NCBI RefSeq assembly: GCF_002286815.1
Contig: NZ_MUNM01000050.1
Location: 124,001 to 188,000 of the forward strand
Direction: 5' to 3'
DNA length: 64,000 nucleotides
DNA from: Pseudomonas sp. PICF141
GTDB taxonomy: Bacteria > Pseudomonadota > Gammaproteobacteria > Pseudomonadales > Pseudomonadaceae
In this document: in pieces, positions 59,156 through 64,000 of the stretch
Numbering within the stretch: position 1 is the first letter of the stretch
Layout of the letters: each line of letters starts with the position of its first letter
Made by a program: the position numbers and the translations under genes
The notes under the pieces: generated by a model
Told to the model about the DNA's origin: nothing
What the model saw: the letters and a program-made list of their open reading frames with translations, nothing else
The model's database searches: none

Positions 59156-60118
59156 ATGTTGCAGAACATTCCCACCCACGTCATTGCTGGCCCACTAGGT
59201 GCCGGCAAGACCAGCCTGATCAAGCACCTGCTGGCGCAACGGCCCGCGGGTGAGCGCTGGGCGGTGTTGATCAACGAGTTCGGCCAGATCGGTCTGGATG
59301 CCGCGCTTTTGACTCAGGATGCCGATGGTATCGCACTGGGGGAAGTGGCCGGGGGCTGTTTGTGTTGCGTCAATGGTGCGCCGTTTCAGATCGGCCTGGG
59401 GCGATTGCTGCGCAAGGCGCGACCGGATCGACTGTTCATCGAACCCTCCGGACTGGGACATCCGGCGCAGTTACTTCGGCAATTGAGTGAGGTTCCGTGG
59501 CAAGGCGTCCTGGCGGTGCAGCCGTGCGTGCTGGTGCTGGATGCTCAGGCGCTCGCGGCCGGAAAACCGTTACCGGCGGCGCAACAGCAAGCCTTGGACA
59601 GTGCCGGGTTGCTGTTGCTGAACAAGGCAGAAAACCTCAACGACAGCGATCGCCAACGAATCGCCGCACAGTTGCCAACGCTTCCCTTGTACTGGACGCA
59701 GCAAGCCGCCTTGCCGTTGGGCAAGTTGCCGGGGATCGCGGCTCAGGCTGTCGGGGGTGTGGATAACTTTGTCGCGCCCAAAGGATTGGCGCAGATGCCA
59801 GCCATCTGGACCGATCCCACGTTGCCGATTTGCTTGAGTCAGGTGCAGGAGGGTGGCTGGAGCGTTGGATGGCGGTGGCATCCGAGTCAGATATTCGATG
59901 CCGGATTGATCGAAAAGTGGCTTGCGCATCTTGAATGGCGGCGGGCGAAGCTGGTTATCCACAGCGCCGAGGGATGGGTGTCGGCGAATGCGCTGGATAA
60001 CTCGTCACTGAATTGGCAGATCAGTGAATGGCGTCGGGATTCGCGTATTGAGTTGATTTTCAGTGAGCAGCAGGCTGTCCCAGAACTGCAGGAAGGTTTG
60101 GCGGGGTGCCGCACTTAG
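59156..60118 (+). CDS. COG0523 family GTPase (CobW-like), second copy
   Basis: A 320-residue G3E GTPase: P-loop AGPLGAGKTSLIKHLL (about residues 11-26), metal motif CLCC in GGCLCCVNGAPF (about 67-72), and guanine recognition LLLNKAENL. Shorter than ZigA and from a different COG0523 branch, matching PA5532. No Zur-type box was seen in the 26 bases before it or within the neighbouring gene, so its promoter is unclear. Two DnaA boxes (59758, 59955) lie inside the gene. Confidence 0.88.
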   Translation: MLQNIPTHVIAGPLGAGKTSLIKHLLAQRPAGERWAVLINEFGQIGLDAALLTQDADGIALGEVAGGCLCCVNGAPFQIGLGRLLRKARPDRLFIEPSGLGHPAQLLRQLSEVPWQGVLAVQPCVLVLDAQALAAGKPLPAAQQQALDSAGLLLLNKAENLNDSDRQRIAAQLPTLPLYWTQQAALPLGKLPGIAAQAVGGVDNFVAPKGLAQMPAIWTDPTLPICLSQVQEGGWSVGWRWHPSQIFDAGLIEKWLAHLEWRRAKLVIHSAEGWVSANALDNSSLNWQISEWRRDSRIELIFSEQQAVPELQEGLAGCRT

Positions 60119-60157
60119 GCAAATTAGCGAGTTTTTGTGTCGTTTTTGAAGGCCTCA

Positions 60158-60221
60158 TCGCGGGCAAGCCCGCTCCCACAGGTACAGTGTGAAACTTGTG
60201 GGAGCGGGCTTGCCCGCGATT
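60158..60221. repeat. REP doublet (type 3)
   Basis: Arms 60158-60180 and 60199-60221 (ATCGCGGGCAAGCCCGCTCC... and complement) are separated by 18 bases. A close relative of the type 1 arms with GGGAGCGGGC instead of AGGAGCGAGG. It sits between the convergent CobW-like and DUF3301 genes. Confidence 0.88.
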
Positions 60222-60245
60222 GGTTTTAACTGACTGACATCCGAC

Positions 60246-60659
60246 TCACGGACGCCATTTCGTGTGTTCTTGCCGCCACTGGCTCAGTTCAATCACCTCG
60301 GCTCTGGGCTTCGTGATATCGGCCACGGGCGGTGTGTCGTCGAACGGCATCGGGTAAGGCGCCAGCTCGATCTGTGCGCTATGGGCGCCAAATTGGGTGA
60401 TGGTGCCGGTGTGGCGGGTTTCGCCGGTTACGGTGAATTCGAAGTTATACACACGGGCCAGGCGCCGACGGCCGTTGGCGTCTTTAATGAATGCGATCTT
60501 CTTCAAGGCTACGTTGCCGTCCAGCAGCTCGATCCGAAGCTTGGCGCAATGCTGCATGACCCGTTCCAGCGCACGTTCGCGCAGGCCGTGGTTGTGCCAC
60601 AACCACGCGCCACCGGTGGCGAGCAGCATCAACACGAGGATATTTCCGAGGGTCAGCAT
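60246..60659 (-). CDS. DUF3301 domain membrane protein
   Basis: A 137-residue protein with one N-terminal membrane helix (ILVLMLLATGGAWLWHNHGL) followed by RERALERVMQHCAKLRIELL and LARVYNFEFTVTGE, the DUF3301 pattern. Start ATG 60659 is preferred over the TTG at 60662. Function unknown. Convergent with the CobW-like gene and divergent from pdxY. Confidence 0.85.
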   Translation of the reverse strand: MLTLGNILVLMLLATGGAWLWHNHGLRERALERVMQHCAKLRIELLDGNVALKKIAFIKDANGRRRLARVYNFEFTVTGETRHTGTITQFGAHSAQIELAPYPMPFDDTPPVADITKPRAEVIELSQWRQEHTKWRP

Positions 60660-60779
60660 CAACAGGTTGCTCCAACAAGATAGCGTCAGCTTAACTGCGT
60701 CGCCGGTCTGTCGTACAGGCTGCGTTTAGTCGCATACTGCGCGGCTCGAATTTCAATCGTTTGATGGAAAACTCACCGC

Positions 60780-61652
60780 ATGAAACGTACGCCCCATGTG
60801 CTCGCCATCCAGTCCCACGTGGTGTTCGGCCACGCTGGCAACAGCGCCGCGGTTTTCCCGATGCAGCGGGTCGGGGTGAACGTGTGGCCGCTCAATACCG
60901 TGCAGTTCTCCAACCATACGCAATATGGTCAATGGGCCGGGGAAGTGCTGGCTCCGCATCAGATTCCGGAATTGGTAGAAGGTATCGCTGCGATTGGCGA
61001 GCTGGGCAATTGCGATGCCGTGTTGTCCGGCTACCTCGGCAGCGCGGCCCAGGGCCGAGCGATTCTCGCGGGCGTGGATCGAATCAAATCGACCAATCCC
61101 AAAGCGGTATACCTCTGCGACCCGGTAATGGGCCATCCGGAGAAGGGCTGCACCGTTCCGGCCGAGGTCAGCGATTTTCTACTGGAAGAGGCGGCAGCGG
61201 TGGCCGACTTCATGTGCCCGAACCAGTTGGAGCTGAACAGCTTTTCGGGACGCAAGGCACAGTCATTGTTCGATTGCCTGGCCATGGCGCGAGCGCTGCT
61301 GGCGCGCGGTCCGAAGGCGGTGCTGGTCAAGCATCTGGACTATCCCGGCAAATTGGCGGACGGCTTCGAGATGCTGCTGGTGACCGCCGAAGGCAGCTGG
61401 CACCTGCGTCGGCCGCTGCTGGCGTTTCCGCGTCAGCCGGTGGGCGTTGGCGATCTGACTTCCGGGTTGTTCCTGGCGCGCGTGCTGCAGGGTGACAATC
61501 TGGTGACTGCCTTCGAATTCACCGCGGCGGCGGTGCATGAAGTGCTGCTGGAAACCCAGGCCTGCGCCAGCTATGAGCTGGAACTGGTGCGTGCGCAGGA
61601 CCGGATTGCCCATCCGCGGGTGCGGTTTGAAGCGACGGCGATCAGCCTTTAA
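60780..61652 (+). CDS. pdxY: Pyridoxal kinase
   Basis: A 290-residue ribokinase-fold enzyme phosphorylating pyridoxal in B6 salvage. Substrate-site segments are [20 protein letters not shown] near the N-terminus, [15 protein letters not shown] (about residues 113-127) and the catalytic [15 protein letters not shown] (about 222-236). Start ATG 60780. It stands alone between divergent DUF3301 and a convergent thioesterase. Confidence 0.95.
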   Translation: MKRTPHVLAIQSHVVFGHAGNSAAVFPMQRVGVNVWPLNTVQFSNHTQYGQWAGEVLAPHQIPELVEGIAAIGELGNCDAVLSGYLGSAAQGRAILAGVDRIKSTNPKAVYLCDPVMGHPEKGCTVPAEVSDFLLEEAAAVADFMCPNQLELNSFSGRKAQSLFDCLAMARALLARGPKAVLVKHLDYPGKLADGFEMLLVTAEGSWHLRRPLLAFPRQPVGVGDLTSGLFLARVLQGDNLVTAFEFTAAAVHEVLLETQACASYELELVRAQDRIAHPRVRFEATAISL

Positions 61653-61656
61653 AAGC

Positions 61657-61724
61657 TTCGCGGGCAAGCCTCGCTCCTACACCGGGATGGCGCATTACCC
61701 GTAGGAGCGAGGCTTGCCCGCGAA
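61657..61724. repeat. REP doublet (type 1)
   Basis: Same 24-base arms as at 8100 and 50782 (61657-61680 and 61701-61724), spacer 20 bases, with 2 further paired bases outside (GC...GC). It lies between convergent pdxY and the thioesterase gene. Confidence 0.9.
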
Positions 61725-61745
61725 GCGATCTAAAGACCGAACACG

Positions 61746-62228
61746 TCAGGCGTCGCCCTTGATGTCCTGATAGCGCTTTTCCAGTTCCTGACGAATCTGC
61801 CGACGCTGCTGCGCCTGCATGTACCGACGCTTGTCTTCACTGTTCTGCGGTTGCAGCGGTGGGACTGCAGCCGGTTTGCGCTGGTCATCCACCGCGACCA
61901 TGGTGAAGAAGCAGCTGTTGGTGTGGCGCACCGAGCGCTCGCGGATGTTCTCGGTCACGACTTTGATGCCCACCTCCATCGAGGTGTTGCCGGTGTAGTT
62001 GACCGAGGCCAGAAAGGTCACCAGTTCACCGACGTGAATCGGCTCGCGGAAAATCACCTGATCCACCGACAGGGTCACCACATAGCGGCCGGCATAACGG
62101 CTGGCGCAGGCGTAGGCCACTTCATCGAGGTATTTGAGCAGGGTGCCGCCGTGGACATTGCCAGAGAAGTTGGCCATGTCGGGTGTCATCAATACCGTCA
62201 TCGACAGCTGGGCGTTTCCGGGTTCCAT
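61746..62228 (-). CDS. Acyl-CoA thioesterase (hotdog fold)
   Basis: A 160-residue hotdog thioesterase of the YciA/BFIT type: PDMANFSGNVHGGTLLKYLDE (active-site Asn/His-Gly-Gly and Asp region, split as residues 17-37) and FREPIHVGELVTFLASV. The polar C-terminal tail (RRYMQAQQRRQIRQELEKRY) is common in Pseudomonas members. Hydrolyses acyl-CoA; the preferred chain length is unknown. Divergent from the Kef-type antiporter. Confidence 0.9.
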   Translation of the reverse strand: MEPGNAQLSMTVLMTPDMANFSGNVHGGTLLKYLDEVAYACASRYAGRYVVTLSVDQVIFREPIHVGELVTFLASVNYTGNTSMEVGIKVVTENIRERSVRHTNSCFFTMVAVDDQRKPAAVPPLQPQNSEDKRRYMQAQQRRQIRQELEKRYQDIKGDA

Positions 62229-62425
62229 AACGTACTCACGGGTTCAAGGCAGGATTCGGGGTTACACCTCTGCGGGTGCTTGGTTTTTCAAACCAACAGT
62301 TATCGGGACGCCGGGCGGGAGGTCGCCGTCACGCCCGAATCTATCTGTTTCCATATATTGCACCGTCTTCCCGTCGGAAGTCGCGATGTTACCCTTCAAA
62401 AGCCTACCCCAAGGAGCCACATGCC

Positions 62426-64000
62426 ATGCACGCCATCAGTTTCATTCAGGATCTGGCAGTGATCATGTTGATCGCGGGTGTGGTGACCGTGCTTTTTCAT
62501 CGCCTCAAACAACCCGTGGTGCTCGGTTACATCGTCGCCGGCTTCATCATCGGCCCGCATACGCCGCCGTTCAGCCTGATCCACGATGAAGCCACCATCA
62601 AGACCCTCGCGGAGCTGGGGGTGATTTTCCTGATGTTCTGCCTGGGCCTGGAGTTCAGCTTGCGCAAGCTGTTCAAGGTTGGCGCCACGGCGTTTATAGC
62701 GGCCTTCCTGGAAATCGTCCTGATGATCTGGATCGGCTACGAAATCGGCCGCTGGTTCGACTGGAATACCATGGATTCGCTGTTCCTGGGCGCAATCCTG
62801 GCGATTTCCTCGACCACCATCATCGTCAAGGCGCTCAACGACCTGAAGATGAAGAACGAACGTTTTGCCCAATTGATCTTCGGCGTGCTGATCGTCGAAG
62901 ACATCCTCGGCATCGGCATCATCGCGTTGCTGTCGAGCATCGCGGTCAGCGGCACAGTCAGTTCCGGCGAGGTCTTTTCCACGGTCGGCAAGCTGTCACT
63001 GTTCATGATTGTCGCACTGGTTATTGGCATTCTGCTGGTGCCGCGACTGCTGGCCTACGTGGCGAAATTCGACAGCAACGAGATGCTGCTGATTACTGTG
63101 CTGGGCCTGTGTTTCGGCTTCTGCCTGTTGGTGGTCAAACTTGAATACAGCATGGTCCTCGGCGCGTTCCTGATTGGCGCGATCATGGCTGAATCGCGGC
63201 AACTGCTGAAGATAGAGCAGCTGATCGAGCCGGTTCGCGACCTGTTCAGTGCCATTTTCTTCGTCGCCATCGGCCTGATGCTCGACCCGATGATCCTGTT
63301 GCAATACGCCTGGCCGATCGCAGTGATCACGGTGGCTGTGGTGCTGGGAAAGATGTTGTCCTGCGGCCTCGGTGCCTTTATTGCCGGCAATGATGGACGC
63401 ACCTCGTTGCGCGTGGGGATGGGGCTTTCACAGATTGGCGAATTCTCTTTCATCATCGCCACATTGGGCATGACGCTGCAGGTCACCAGCAGTTTTCTCT
63501 ACCCGGTGGCGGTGGCCGTCTCGGTGATCACCACGCTGTTAACGCCGTATCTGATTCGCGCGGCCGATCCGCTGTCGATCAGGCTTGCTGCGGTGATGCC
63601 GCAACGCCTGGGTCGTGTGTTGGGGATGTACGGCGAATGGCTGCGCAGTATTCAGCCTCAGGGCGAGCGCGCGCTGTTGGCGTCGATGATTCGGCGGGTT
63701 CTGTTGCAGGTAGGGATCAATCTGGCGCTGGTGATCGCAATCTTTCTCTCGGGCGCGTTCTTTGCCGAACGCATGTCTGTTTACCTGCAAGGTTGGATAA
63801 GCGAGCCGAGCTGGCAGAAAGCGTTGATCTGGGGCGGGGCGTTACTGTTGTCGCAGCCGTTCCTCATCGCCGCTTATCGCAAGCTCAAGGCGCTGTCGAT
63901 GCTGCTGGCAGAGATGGGTGTGAAGCCGGAAATGGCCGGCCGCCACACGCAGCGAGTGCGTCGGGTGATCGCCGAAGTGATTCCGATCCTCTCGTTGTTA
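62426..64000 (+). CDS. Kef-type cation:proton antiporter (partial, 3' end outside window)
   Basis: 525 residues are visible and the frame is open to the window end. CPA2 family membrane protein with about twelve helices: LFHRLKQPVVLGYIVAGFII, LGVIFLMFCLGLEFSLRKLF, ISSTTIIVKALNDL, VEDILGIGIIALL and GLSQIGEFSFIIATLGM. ATG 62426 follows AAGGAG at 9 bases; ATG 62421 is out of frame. Probably exchanges K+ or Na+ for protons. Any C-terminal TrkA-N domain would lie beyond the window. The 197-base gap upstream contains only a small TTGGTTT/AAACCAA hairpin. Confidence 0.92.
   Translation, partial: MHAISFIQDLAVIMLIAGVVTVLFHRLKQPVVLGYIVAGFIIGPHTPPFSLIHDEATIKTLAELGVIFLMFCLGLEFSLRKLFKVGATAFIAAFLEIVLMIWIGYEIGRWFDWNTMDSLFLGAILAISSTTIIVKALNDLKMKNERFAQLIFGVLIVEDILGIGIIALLSSIAVSGTVSSGEVFSTVGKLSLFMIVALVIGILLVPRLLAYVAKFDSNEMLLITVLGLCFGFCLLVVKLEYSMVLGAFLIGAIMAESRQLLKIEQLIEPVRDLFSAIFFVAIGLMLDPMILLQYAWPIAVITVAVVLGKMLSCGLGAFIAGNDGRTSLRVGMGLSQIGEFSFIIATLGMTLQVTSSFLYPVAVAVSVITTLLTPYLIRAADPLSIRLAAVMPQRLGRVLGMYGEWLRSIQPQGERALLASMIRRVLLQVGINLALVIAIFLSGAFFAERMSVYLQGWISEPSWQKALIWGGALLLSQPFLIAAYRKLKALSMLLAEMGVKPEMAGRHTQRVRRVIAEVIPILSLL

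Overview
The window is chromosomal DNA of a fluorescent-group Pseudomonas (P. fluorescens/P. protegens-like). This is inferred from near-identity of the atp, glmUS and A-band gene products to remembered Pseudomonas sequences, Pseudomonas-type REP doublets (palindromic intergenic repeats), high GC, and gene neighbourhoods matching PAO1 PA5454-PA5459, PA5532-PA5541 and PA5549-PA5560. The atp-glm block lies close to oriC in this genus. No phage, IS, CRISPR array, tRNA or rRNA was seen; nearly all of the window is coding.

Layout. 1-6.6 kb: atpBEFHAGDC (atpB cut by the window edge), with hairpins in several intercistronic gaps and a clear terminator. 6.7-10.9 kb: glmU, a DeoR-type regulator and glmS (UDP-GlcNAc supply). 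11.0-16.7 kb (minus): a membrane-lipid operon combining homologues of E. coli ynbA, ynbB, ynbC and ynbD with a PlsC-type acyltransferase and a small membrane protein. 16.9-19.6 kb: LysR regulator, glutathione S-transferase, FMN-binding oxidase-like protein. 19.7-28.7 kb (minus): the complete A-band/common polysaccharide antigen (D-rhamnan) operon rmd-gmd-wbpW-wzm-wzt-wbpX-wbpY-wbpZ, divergent from 29.1-34.9 kb (plus): two tandem glycosyltransferases, two paralogous methyltransferases and an acyltransferase, matching PA5455-PA5459. 35.0-38.4 kb: a DUF3142 lipoprotein and a secreted repeat protein. 38.4-41.1 kb: LysE exporter, Lrp regulator, Lpd3-type dihydrolipoyl dehydrogenase.

41.3-47.3 kb: a tightly overlapped operon of three SPFH (HflK/HflC-like) membrane proteins, one with 16 histidines in its first 38 residues, ending in a P1B heavy-metal ATPase. 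This is the best candidate for an undescribed system. 47.5-50.8 kb: cyclopropane-fatty-acid-synthase-like protein, cardiolipin synthase, DUF3617 protein.

50.9-60.1 kb: a zinc-starvation (Zur-type) island. Two near-perfect palindromes (TGTTATATTATAACA and TGTTATACTATAACA) sit before folE2-znuC-znuB-znuA-gamma carbonic anhydrase-thrS-like (minus) and before dksA2-zigA-DUF1826 (plus). A second COG0523 GTPase and two small secreted cysteine-containing proteins accompany them. The logic is import (ZnuABC), metal delivery (COG0523 GTPases) and replacement of zinc enzymes by less zinc-dependent paralogues (FolE2, DksA2). The ThrRS-like protein has lost its whole catalytic core. 60.2-64 kb: DUF3301 protein, pdxY, acyl-CoA thioesterase and a Kef-type antiporter running off the window.

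Several convergent gene ends carry REP doublets, and perfect DnaA boxes are strikingly concentrated at 8-13.4 kb.
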